From Sedimentibacter sp. MB31-C6 (GTDB lineage: Bacteria; Bacillota; Clostridia; Tissierellales; Sedimentibacteraceae), in NCBI RefSeq assembly GCF_035934735.1, contig NZ_CP142396.1, positions 2,046,001 through 2,110,000 of the forward strand: a DNA stretch of 64,000 nucleotides, written 5' to 3'. The number at the start of each line of letters is the position of its first letter. Positions within the stretch are counted from its first letter, which is position 1. A program made the translations under genes and the position numbers. The notes beneath the pieces were generated by a model. It did not search any database. It was not told where the DNA came from and was given only the letters and a program-made list of their open reading frames with translations. This document shows, one piece after another, positions 1-6,780 of the stretch.

Positions 1-260
1 TTGAAGCTTGGTCTCCAAGACAGAAAAAATATTTCGAAGTAGGAAGTTGTTCTAATTTAGGGGATGCTCAAGCTAGACGTTTGAAAATTCGTGTTAATGG
101 AGAAAAGGGCAAATATTTTGCGCATACATTAAACAATACAGTAGTCGCTCCTCCTAGAATGTTGATAGCATTTTTAGAAAATAATTTAAACGAGGATGGT
201 TCAGTTAATATTCCAGTAGCATTACAGCCTTATATGGGTGGAAATACTATAATAAAATAA
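1..260 (+). CDS. serS: Seryl-tRNA synthetase, C-terminal fragment
   Basis: The gene is cut by the left edge; reading from base 3 gives 85 residues and a TAA at 258-260. The visible part is the end of the class II catalytic core. It contains EVGSCSNLGDAQARRLKIR and, later, a LNNTVVAPPRMLIAFLENN stretch ending in LQPYMGG. These match motif 3 and the C-terminal end of bacterial SerRS, which charges tRNA-Ser with serine in the cytoplasm. The TVVAPPRML wording differs from the SGLAVGR seen in many bacterial SerRS, so it may be a divergent or second SerRS. There is no sign of damage; truncation is only from the window. A hairpin at 304-359 follows. Confidence 0.9.
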   Translation, partial: EAWSPRQKKYFEVGSCSNLGDAQARRLKIRVNGEKGKYFAHTLNNTVVAPPRMLIAFLENNLNEDGSVNIPVALQPYMGGNTIIK

Positions 261-303
261 AAAAAGTGAGCAGTATATATAGATTTCCATTAGTATAAAT
301 AAT

Positions 304-359
304 ACTCCTCTTTGTAATAAACAGCATTTTCGTTTGCTAAAAGAGGAGTTGTTTTTCTT
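304..359 (+). terminator. Intrinsic terminator after serS
   Basis: A 10-bp stem (304-313 pairing with 340-349) is followed by a T-rich tract at 349-360. It separates serS from the convergent minus-strand ars arm and could serve both strands, though the T-tract is better on the plus strand. Confidence 0.75.
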
Positions 360-366
360 TATTCTA

Positions 367-606
367 CTATTGCACCTTTTTAAGTGCCTTTACTATATCT
401 TTGGGTTTTAACACTTTACCAAAAGACACTACCTTTTCATCAATTACTAGTGCTGGAGTTTGAAGCACTCCATAAGATACAATATCCTTCATGTCTTCTA
501 TTTTTACTATTTCTGCTTCGATTCCCAATTCCTTTACAGCATCTTCTGTATTTTTCTTTAAAGCTATACAATTTTTACAACCTGAACCTAAAATTTTAAT
601 TACCAT
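367..606 (-). CDS. Mini-thioredoxin (redox-active disulfide protein 2 family)
   Basis: This 79-residue protein has the fold signature of the small thioredoxin/glutaredoxin-like family (TIGR00412 type). A beta strand leads into the redox motif GSGCKNC (CxxC, residues 8-14), and the cis-Pro loop is QTPALVID. It is cytoplasmic with no signal peptide. It is the last gene of the minus-strand operon arsR - permease - mini-thioredoxin, a common arrangement in which the thioredoxin is thought to act with the permease or keep its cysteines reduced. That partnership is inferred from context. It probably shares the ArsR-controlled promoter near 2000. An RBS-like AAGGAG lies upstream of the ATG. Confidence 0.85.
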   Translation of the reverse strand: MVIKILGSGCKNCIALKKNTEDAVKELGIEAEIVKIEDMKDIVSYGVLQTPALVIDEKVVSFGKVLKPKDIVKALKKVQ

Positions 607-636
607 AATAAATCTCCTTTTATTATTTTTTAATAA

Positions 637-1641
637 TTATATAAATATATATCCGAATGCATTAAATGCATAACCGATTATAATAATACCTATTGTTACT
701 AAGCCGACAAATATTCCTAAAAGCTTAACCTTGACAACTTGTTTTAGCATTACTATTGATGGCAGAGACAATGCAGTTACTCCCATCATGAATGAAAGAG
801 CTGTTCCCAATCCAACACCTTTCAATACAAGAGCTTCAGCAATTGGCAATGTTCCAAATATATCAGCATACATTGGTATTCCGGCAAAAGTTGCTACGAG
901 AACTGAATACCACTTATCTTTACCTAATATTGCAGATATTAAAGATTCTGGAATCCAATTGTGAATAGCAGCACCAATTCCAACGCCTATTAAAATATAT
1001 ATCCATACTCTTTTTACTATTTCCAATACTTGTTCTTTTGCAAAATCAATTCTGTCATGAACAGTTAATTCTTCCTGCTCTGTTTCAAGAACCTTATTAC
1101 CGTATACAAATGGTTCTACATAATCTTCAAGTTTTAATTTGCTTATTATAGTTCCACCTGCTACAGCAAGTATTAGACCGACAATGACGTATGCTATTGC
1201 AATTTTCCAATTAAATATACTTGCAAGTAAAATAACCGAAGCTAAATCTACTAGTGGTGAAGATATTAAAAATGAAAATGTAATACCTAATGGTAATCCT
1301 GCACTTGTAAATCCAATAAACAAAGGAATTGAAGAGCAGGAGCAAAATGGTGTAACTGTTCCAAGCAATGCACCTAAGATATTACCTGTTATTCCACTAA
1401 ATCTTCCTAATATTTTTTTAGTTCTTTCAGGAGGAAAATAACTTTGTATATATGAAATTGCAAATATCAAAACTGATAATAGTATAAATATTTTTATTAC
1501 ATCATATATAAAAAAGTGAATACTTCCACCTAGTCGTTCATTAATACTTAAATTAAATACATTTTCTACTAAAAGCTTTATTAAATTGTAAAGCCATTCC
1601 ATTTTAAGTAATTGGTTATTCAACCATTCAAATATAAACAA
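637..1641 (-). CDS. ArsP/YraQ-type (UPF0718) permease
   Basis: This 334-residue integral membrane protein has about eight to ten hydrophobic segments. It carries the family hallmark TPFCSCSSIPLFIGF in an early membrane segment, and its cysteines resemble those that bind trivalent organoarsenicals in ArsP. A second conserved block, IPMYADIFGTLPIAEALV, lies in the C-terminal half. A cytoplasmic loop around residues 180-210 is highly charged. The gene is 23 bp downstream of arsR and 30 bp upstream of the mini-thioredoxin gene, so it is probably co-transcribed and arsenic-responsive. Known relatives export methylarsenite or roxarsone(III); which substrate applies here cannot be told from sequence. 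A general permease function is the fallback. Confidence 0.82.
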   Translation of the reverse strand: MFIFEWLNNQLLKMEWLYNLIKLLVENVFNLSINERLGGSIHFFIYDVIKIFILLSVLIFAISYIQSYFPPERTKKILGRFSGITGNILGALLGTVTPFCSCSSIPLFIGFTSAGLPLGITFSFLISSPLVDLASVILLASIFNWKIAIAYVIVGLILAVAGGTIISKLKLEDYVEPFVYGNKVLETEQEELTVHDRIDFAKEQVLEIVKRVWIYILIGVGIGAAIHNWIPESLISAILGKDKWYSVLVATFAGIPMYADIFGTLPIAEALVLKGVGLGTALSFMMGVTALSLPSIVMLKQVVKVKLLGIFVGLVTIGIIIIGYAFNAFGYIFI

Positions 1642-1664
1642 TTCAATTCTCCTTAATCATTATT

Positions 1665-1949
1665 TTACACTGATTTTTCAGCTATATTGTTTATGAAATC
1701 TTTTAAAATTACAAGGTTATTTTTATTAATAGTATATTTAGTCCAAATTCCATCTTTTCTGCTGTCTACTAAGCCACTTTTACATAGAATTTTCATATGA
1801 TAAGACAATGTAGGTTGTGTTATTTTAAACTCTTCCAAAATAATACAAGCACAAAGTTCTCCTTGAGTAAGCATTTCAAATATTTTAACTCTTGTTTCAT
1901 CTGAAAGAGCTTTCATGTATAATGCATAATTTTCATATTTTTCAGCCAA
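1665..1949 (-). CDS. arsR: ArsR/SmtB family repressor
   Basis: A 94-residue winged-helix repressor. The metalloid-sensing motif ELCACIILEEF (CxC) lies at the start of the alpha-3 helix, followed by recognition helix QPTLSYHMKILCKSGLV and the wing DGIWTKYTINK. Arsenite binding by such cysteine pairs releases DNA in this family. The start codon is TTG (1949-1947), preceded by AGAGGTG. It heads the minus-strand operon and is preceded by a consensus promoter overlapped by two palindromic operators (1974-2030), so it is almost certainly autoregulated. A third related palindrome sits at the divergent arsC promoter, so this protein may control both arms. Confidence 0.92.
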   Translation of the reverse strand: MAEKYENYALYMKALSDETRVKIFEMLTQGELCACIILEEFKITQPTLSYHMKILCKSGLVDSRKDGIWTKYTINKNNLVILKDFINNIAEKSV

Positions 1950-1973
1950 TTTTACACCTCTTTTATTAATTTG

Positions 1974-2030
1974 ACATATAGATAATTATCTATATGTATT
2001 ATATTCATCATATTGATAATTGTCAATATG
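1974..2030 (-). promoter_or_regulatory. arsR promoter with two ArsR operators
   Basis: On the minus strand a perfect TTGACA (2026-2021) and TATAAT (2003-1998) are separated by 17 bp. A perfect 24-bp palindrome covers 1974-1997, just downstream of the -10, and a near-perfect 22-bp palindrome at 2009-2030 covers the spacer and -35. Both share an ATA-gAtAATTaTc-TAT core, as expected of ArsR/SmtB operators. The overlap with RNA polymerase contacts implies repression. Confidence 0.85.
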
Positions 2031-2062
2031 TTTATGAAAATTTTTTTGAATATAAAACTGAT

Positions 2063-2079
2063 TTTACATAGATTTTACA
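2063..2079 (+). promoter_or_regulatory. Pho-box-like direct repeat upstream of arsC
   Basis: Two TTTACA hexamers start 11 bp apart (2063 and 2074). The 17-base block is identical to the one upstream of pstS (26996-27012). PhoP/PhoB sites are hexamer repeats with an 11-bp period. It lies about 20 bp upstream of the arsC -35. Alternatively, the first TTTACA plus TATGAT (2085-2090) could simply be another promoter. Confidence 0.5.
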
Positions 2080-2098
2080 AAAAATATGATATTAATAC

Positions 2099-2129
2099 AT
2101 TGACATATAGTTATATATCAATATATAAT
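2099..2129 (+). promoter_or_regulatory. arsC promoter with overlapping ArsR operator
   Basis: TTGACA at 2100-2105 and TATAAT at 2124-2129 (18-bp spacer) form a strong sigma-A promoter. An imperfect 24-bp palindrome, 2099-2122, covers the -35 and spacer and resembles the two palindromes in front of the divergent arsR. The divergent arms therefore look co-repressed. Confidence 0.8.
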
Positions 2130-2166
2130 TTGATAAATTAAATGATTAATGTAAAGGAGAATTATA

Positions 2167-2583
2167 GTGAGTAATAATAAACCAAAGGTAGCATTTATAT
2201 GTGTTCATAATTCATGCAGAAGTCAAATTGCAGAAGCTCTTGGAAAATACTTTGCATCTGATGTATTTGACAGTTATTCGGCGGGAACTGAAACTAAACC
2301 ACAAATAAACCAAGATGCAGTGAGATTGGTGAAAAAAATTTACGATATTGATATAAATCAAAAACATTATTCTAAATTAATAACGGAACTTCCTGAAATA
2401 GATATAGTAATAAAGATGGGATGTAATGTTATTTGTCCATTTGTTGAAAGCAAATACGAAGAAGATTGGGGTTTAGACGATCCTACAGGAAAAAGTGATG
2501 AGGAATTTGAAAGGGTAATTGCTGAAATTGAAAAGAAAATTAAGGAACTAAAAAATAAGATTTTAAATCAAAAATTGTATTAA
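2167..2583 (+). CDS. arsC: Arsenate reductase (LMW-PTP fold)
   Basis: A 138-residue cytoplasmic enzyme that reduces arsenate to arsenite. The phosphatase-like loop CVHNSCR (C12 to R18, CX5R) is near the N-terminus. The resolving cysteines are in MGCNVICP and are followed by EDWGLDDPTGK, the conserved general-acid region. The close C-x3-C spacing differs from the S. aureus thioredoxin-coupled enzyme and resembles the MGCxxxCP group found in actinobacteria and clostridia, so the electron donor is uncertain. The start is GTG, with AAAGGAG seven bases upstream. It is the first gene of the plus-strand ars arm, before arsR2 and acr3. Confidence 0.9.
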   Translation: MSNNKPKVAFICVHNSCRSQIAEALGKYFASDVFDSYSAGTETKPQINQDAVRLVKKIYDIDINQKHYSKLITELPEIDIVIKMGCNVICPFVESKYEEDWGLDDPTGKSDEEFERVIAEIEKKIKELKNKILNQKLY

Positions 2584-2587
2584 CAAT

Positions 2588-2640
2588 ATCTATTTGATTG
2601 ATAAAATATTCTATTAAATTATATCAAATAGATTTTATTT
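2588..2640 (+). terminator. Weak terminator or attenuator after arsC
   Basis: An 11-bp AT-rich inverted repeat (2588-2598 with 2623-2633) is followed by a broken T tract. It may limit read-through into arsR2-acr3. Confidence 0.5.
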
Positions 2641-2646
2641 AAAATC

Positions 2647-2662
2647 GCATATGCGTATATGC
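2647..2662 (+). promoter_or_regulatory. Possible operator of the second ArsR
   Basis: A 16-bp dyad with arms GCATAT and ATATGC around GCGT lies 30 bp upstream of the arsR2 TTG. It has a different core from the three upstream operators, so it may be the specific site of the second repressor. Confidence 0.45.
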
Positions 2663-2692
2663 TCATTTAAGAATATATAAGGAGATGACAAT

Positions 2693-3028
2693 TTGATTGA
2701 AATTTTTAAAGCATTGGCAGATGAAACAAGATTACGTATTTTATCACAATTATTAAAAGACGAGATGTGTGTATGTGAAATTGAAGATTGTTTAGAACTT
2801 ACACAATCTAATGCGTCTAGACATTTGACTGTACTTAAAAAAGCAGGTATTTTAGAAAGTTATAAAAAAGCACAGTGGACTTATTATAATATTAGTGATG
2901 AATTTAAGAGTAAAAATATGGAACTATATAAATATCTAATAAAAATGATAAGTGGGTTGTCTTGTTATGAAAGAGACAGTCAAAGGTTTAAAAAATGCAA
3001 GGCAAATGATTTGTGCAACAATAAATAA
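2693..3028 (+). CDS. arsR: ArsR family repressor (second)
   Basis: A 111-residue winged-helix protein with DEMCVCEIEDC in the sensing helix (CxC plus a third cysteine). The DNA-reading helix is SNASRHLTVLKKAGIL and the wing AQWTYYNIS. The C-terminal tail adds three more cysteines (SCYERD, KKCKAND, LCNN), which could form an extra metalloid site; that is inference. The start is TTG with AAGGAG nine bases upstream. It is followed 18 bp later by acr3, so this pair is surely co-transcribed. It is distinct in sequence from the first ArsR, suggesting separate control of efflux and of the permease arm. Confidence 0.92.
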   Translation: MIEIFKALADETRLRILSQLLKDEMCVCEIEDCLELTQSNASRHLTVLKKAGILESYKKAQWTYYNISDEFKSKNMELYKYLIKMISGLSCYERDSQRFKKCKANDLCNNK

Positions 3029-3046
3029 ATTTTGGAGGACTTTATT

Positions 3047-4099
3047 ATGAGCAAAGAAAATAAATCAGAAATAGGATTTTTTCAAAAATATTTAACATTA
3101 TGGGTAGCGCTTTGTATGGTAACAGGTGTATTAATTGGAAAATTCATACCATCAATACCAGAGTTTTTTGGCAATTTTGAATATGCTAATGTTTCAATAC
3201 CAACTGCTATACTTATTTGGGTAATGATTTATCCTATGATGATGAAGGTAGATTTTCAAAGTATTAAAAATGTAGGCAAAAACCCAAAAGGTCTTTATGT
3301 TACTTGGATTACTAATTGGATTATTAAACCTTTTTCAATGTATGCAATAGCTTCATTCTTTTTATTTGTAGTTTTTAAGAACTTTATTGCTTCTGAACTT
3401 GCAACGGAATATTTGGCAGGGGCAGTATTACTCGGTGCAGCTCCATGCACAGCAATGGTATTTGTATGGAGTACCTTAACTAAGGGTAACCCCGCTTATA
3501 CAGTAGTTCAAGTAGCTACTAATGATTTAATCATATTAGCAGCCTTTATACCTATAGTAAAATTTTTATTAGGAGTTAGCAATGTTTCAGTTCCATGGGA
3601 CACATTAGTATTATCAGTTATTCTTTTTGTAGTAATACCTTTAACTGGTGGTGTATTAACTAGGTTGAACATAATTAAGAAAAAAGGGTTGGAATATTTT
3701 GAAAACAAGTTTTTGCCAAAATTTGATGGAGTAACTACTGCGGGTTTATTATTAATGTTGATTCTATTATTCTCTTTTCAAGGAGAGACTATTTTAAATA
3801 ATCCGTTACATATTTTGTTAATAGCTATACCACTTACAATTCAGACTATTTTAATATTTTTTATAGCTTATTTAGCATGTAAATGGTTTAAATTGCCCTA
3901 TGAAATCGCGGCACCTGCAGGCATGATAGGAGCATCTAATTTTTTTGAACTTGCAGTAGCTGTAGCAATAGCATTATTCGGTATGGATTCACCGGCAGCA
4001 TTAGCTACAACAGTTGGTGTATTAACTGAAGTTCCAACAATGCTTTTTCTTGTATATATAGCCAATAGTACTAAGAACTGGTTTCCTACATCTAAATAA
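3047..4099 (+). CDS. acr3: ACR3-family arsenite efflux permease
   Basis: A 350-residue, roughly ten-helix membrane carrier that exports arsenite (and often antimonite) using the membrane potential. The diagnostic GAAPCTAMVFVWS segment holds the essential cysteine, and PAGMIGASNFFELAVAVAIALFG is the second conserved block (given here only as a landmark near residue 290). A longer reading from 3032 exists, but ATG 3047 has GGAGG at 3034-3038 with good spacing. It ends the arsC-arsR-acr3 operon and is followed by a strong terminator. Confidence 0.93.
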   Translation: MSKENKSEIGFFQKYLTLWVALCMVTGVLIGKFIPSIPEFFGNFEYANVSIPTAILIWVMIYPMMMKVDFQSIKNVGKNPKGLYVTWITNWIIKPFSMYAIASFFLFVVFKNFIASELATEYLAGAVLLGAAPCTAMVFVWSTLTKGNPAYTVVQVATNDLIILAAFIPIVKFLLGVSNVSVPWDTLVLSVILFVVIPLTGGVLTRLNIIKKKGLEYFENKFLPKFDGVTTAGLLLMLILLFSFQGETILNNPLHILLIAIPLTIQTILIFFIAYLACKWFKLPYEIAAPAGMIGASNFFELAVAVAIALFGMDSPAALATTVGVLTEVPTMLFLVYIANSTKNWFPTSK

Positions 4100-4121
4100 A
4101 TATTATTATTGAATATGAATA

Positions 4122-4166
4122 AGGACCTTTCAAGTGAAATATTTTTACTTGAAAGGTCTTTTATTG
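4122..4166 (+). terminator. Intrinsic terminator after acr3
   Basis: A 12-bp perfect stem (4124-4135 with 4147-4158), an 11-nt loop and TTTTATT follow acr3. This hairpin lies inside the longest possible reading of the next ORF, supporting the later MATE start at 4214. Confidence 0.88.
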
Positions 4167-4213
4167 TGATGTACAATTGCAGTATCTATTATAGAAAACA
4201 AGAGGATATGATA

Positions 4214-5587
4214 ATGCCTGAAAAAATTTATGATAACAAAATAATAAGAAAAAAGATATTTTTACTTATTATACCAGTGATGCTGGAAAATATATTTCAA
4301 GTATCGGCTGGTCTCATATCAGCTGCAATGATAGGAAGGCTTACTCCTACACTTATATCTTCTCAAGGAATTTGTACCAGAATAACAGGGGTATTATGGT
4401 GCTTATTTAAAGGCATTGGGGTAGGAGCAACAGTTATTATCGCTAAAACATATGGTAAAAGTGATATGACAAAGTGTAAAAAGACATTTGAACAAACAGT
4501 TATTACAGGAGTTTTAATTGCAGTTGCCTTAATAATTATAATATTATTTAATTCATCAAAGATTTTATCTTTTTTCACAACCAATACTGAAACATTATTT
4601 CATTCAAGTGAATATTTGAAAATAGTTATTTTAACAGCACCCTTTCTTTTGATTATGTCAGTAGTAACAGCTGCATTTCAAGGTTGTGGAAATACGAAAA
4701 CTCCCATGTATATTGCGATTGTTGTTAATATAATAAATGTGATGCTAGGATATGTGCTCATATATGGTAAGTTTGGATTTCCAAGATTATCACTTATAGG
4801 TGCAGCCTTAGCGCTTTTAATTGCACAGATATCAGGTGCTTTATTAGGTTTTTATCTTCTATACAATAAAACACATGGGTTATTTAGTATTATTGACAAA
4901 TTTGATTTAAAGTTAAATTTTAATTTAATGAAAAAAGTTTATTCTATTGGCATACCAGCAGCATTTGAAAGTATGTTTTGGCAACTTTCTGCTATAGTTA
5001 TGAGTAAAATAATACTTTCCTATGGAGAGGTTACTTTTTCAGCATATCAACTTGGGTTACAAGCTGAGTTATTATCAGAGATGCCTGCTATAGGAGTGGG
5101 GGTTGCTGCCACATCATTAACTGCCAATGCTATTGGAAAACGAGACGGCGCATTATTACAAATATATACTAAACAATTAATTACTACTTCAACTATAATT
5201 AGTTTATTTTCATCTCTATTAATTATTATTTTTCCAAGTTTATTTATGAGCTTCTTTACAAATAATGCTGAAATTCAAGGGATAGGAATTAAATATCTCA
5301 TTGTTATGGGCTTTATACAAATACCACAGAATTTAACTAAGGTATTAAGTGGAACTATTCGTTCAGCTGGTTATAAAAATATACCAATGATAATTTCATT
5401 TTTAGGAATTTGGGTAATTAGAGTACCTTTGGCACTTGTTTTTGCATATGTTATCAAACTTGATATAGTATTTATATGGTTATGTATGGCAATAGATCAA
5501 ATATTCAAATGTATTATTAGTGCAACTGTTTTTAAAATGAAAAAAGTTAATTATATATCAACACCTAATTATAATAGCCAAAATTAA
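4214..5587 (+). CDS. MATE family multidrug/cation exporter
   Basis: A 457-residue protein with about twelve transmembrane segments and the two-lobed MATE layout. It opens with a charged leader, KIYDNKIIRKKIFLLIIPVM, then LENIFQVSAGLISAAMIGR. The second lobe begins near SIGIPAAFESMFWQLS. Relatives export drugs or organic cations in exchange for Na+ or H+. I place the start at ATG 4214, eight bases after AGAGG; the ATG at 4208 is too close to that site, and upstream codons overlap the acr3 terminator. It has no visible link to arsenic other than position. Substrate unknown. Confidence 0.85.
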   Translation: MPEKIYDNKIIRKKIFLLIIPVMLENIFQVSAGLISAAMIGRLTPTLISSQGICTRITGVLWCLFKGIGVGATVIIAKTYGKSDMTKCKKTFEQTVITGVLIAVALIIIILFNSSKILSFFTTNTETLFHSSEYLKIVILTAPFLLIMSVVTAAFQGCGNTKTPMYIAIVVNIINVMLGYVLIYGKFGFPRLSLIGAALALLIAQISGALLGFYLLYNKTHGLFSIIDKFDLKLNFNLMKKVYSIGIPAAFESMFWQLSAIVMSKIILSYGEVTFSAYQLGLQAELLSEMPAIGVGVAATSLTANAIGKRDGALLQIYTKQLITTSTIISLFSSLLIIIFPSLFMSFFTNNAEIQGIGIKYLIVMGFIQIPQNLTKVLSGTIRSAGYKNIPMIISFLGIWVIRVPLALVFAYVIKLDIVFIWLCMAIDQIFKCIISATVFKMKKVNYISTPNYNSQN

Positions 5588-5767
5588 ATGGGTAAATATT
5601 AAAGAAGTAAAATGGATATATTGCTATATACTGTTATTAATAAGATTAAATTACCATTATACCCTAAAAACTTATATAGATATTTTTGTTCACAGAATAT
5701 ACAATGCATATATAACGTACGATATATAAAATATATATTTAGTTTTATAGATTTATTAAGGGGGATA

Positions 5768-6508
5768 ATGATGATAAAGAAAATACTAATATATTCATTA
5801 ATGATAATGATGATTTTTTCAATGAATATTCAAATATATGCGGAAGAATATGATATACAAAGTAACTTTAACAATAAACTTGAAGAAAGAAATATTAATC
5901 CTGACAAGCCAATGATCGCATTAACATTTGATGATGGTCCATCTAAACTATATACTCCAAGAATTTTAGATATATTAGAAGAATATAATTCAGTTGGAAC
6001 ATTTTTTGTTTTAGGAAATAACGTAAAAAATAATAAAGATACTTTAATTCGAATGATTGAAAATGGACATGAAATAGGAAACCATAGTTATAATCACAAA
6101 GATATAACAACTTTGTCTGATGAAGAATTATATAAGCAAATAAAAGGAACAGATGATTTAATTAGAAATGCTACAGGATATACTCCATCTATAATGAGAC
6201 CGCCTTATGGTACTAATAGTGAGGAGTATAATAAAAAAATATTCAAACCTATTATTCTTTGGTCTATTGACACCCTTGATTGGGAAAATAGAAATACTGA
6301 AATAATAATTAATAATATTCTTGACAATGTTAAAGATGGTGATATTATTCTGTTGCATGATTTATATGACAGTACTGCTGAAGCTGTGGAAAAAGTAGTG
6401 CCTGAACTTATAAATAGAGGATATCAACTTGTAACTGTTAGTGAATTATATGAATATAGAAATACAACATTAACAGCTGGAATAAAATATAGTAATATGT
6501 ACAAATAA
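5768..6508 (+). CDS. Secreted polysaccharide deacetylase
   Basis: About 246 residues. The N-terminal signal peptide runs from MMIKK through a hydrophobic stretch to IYA-EE near residue 25, so the enzyme is exported. The NodB/CE4 motifs are all visible: TFDDGP (motif 1), GNHSYNHK (zinc histidines), RPPYGT, WSIDTLDW and LLHDL. Family members remove N-acetyl groups from peptidoglycan or chitin-like polymers. The closest functional analogues are PgdA- or PdaA-like enzymes, but which one is not resolvable. The start is ATG 5768 or 5771, behind AAGGGGG; codons upstream of that encode no recognisable domain. A perfect palindrome follows at 6521-6544. Confidence 0.88.
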   Translation: MMIKKILIYSLMIMMIFSMNIQIYAEEYDIQSNFNNKLEERNINPDKPMIALTFDDGPSKLYTPRILDILEEYNSVGTFFVLGNNVKNNKDTLIRMIENGHEIGNHSYNHKDITTLSDEELYKQIKGTDDLIRNATGYTPSIMRPPYGTNSEEYNKKIFKPIILWSIDTLDWENRNTEIIINNILDNVKDGDIILLHDLYDSTAEAVEKVVPELINRGYQLVTVSELYEYRNTTLTAGIKYSNMYK

Positions 6509-6520
6509 TATTAAAACTTT

Positions 6521-6544
6521 ACGGGACACATATATGTGTCCCGT
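6521..6544 (+). repeat. Perfect 24-bp palindrome after the deacetylase gene
   Basis: A self-complementary GC-containing sequence centred on ATAT (arms ACGGGACACAT) that folds into a tight hairpin 12 bp after the stop codon. It lacks a T-tract, so it resembles a 3'-end protector or repeat element more than a classic terminator. Confidence 0.6.
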
Positions 6545-6571
6545 AAACTATCAACAAAATAACACCCACAA

Positions 6572-6672
6572 CGTAGGGGACGCATTGTATGCGTACCGTG
6601 ACCCGAAATAACATCCATAATATATTTGCGTATTTCCCGCCTACAGTATGCATAAAATGTATACCCTATAAT
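6572..6672 (+). repeat. Split copy of the TGTAGGG palindromic element
   Basis: The left half (6572-6598: GTAGGGGACGCATTGTATGC) and a degenerate right half (6646-6672: GTATGCATAAAATG, then ACCCTATA) match the halves of the 54-bp element seen at 13038, 35740 and 41185. They are separated by about 48 bp of unrelated sequence. Confidence 0.65.
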
Positions 6673-6780
6673 ATAAAAAAGATATATTTTTACAAAAAAA
6701 TACTTTTTACTTGCAAAATAAATGTCAAACATCTATAATAGCTGTATAAATATAACAGATTATGGATGGAGGCTAGGGCG

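Noticed and set aside
1-260. Truncated serS as a pseudogene
   Set aside because: The truncation coincides with the window edge; the visible frame is clean to its stop.
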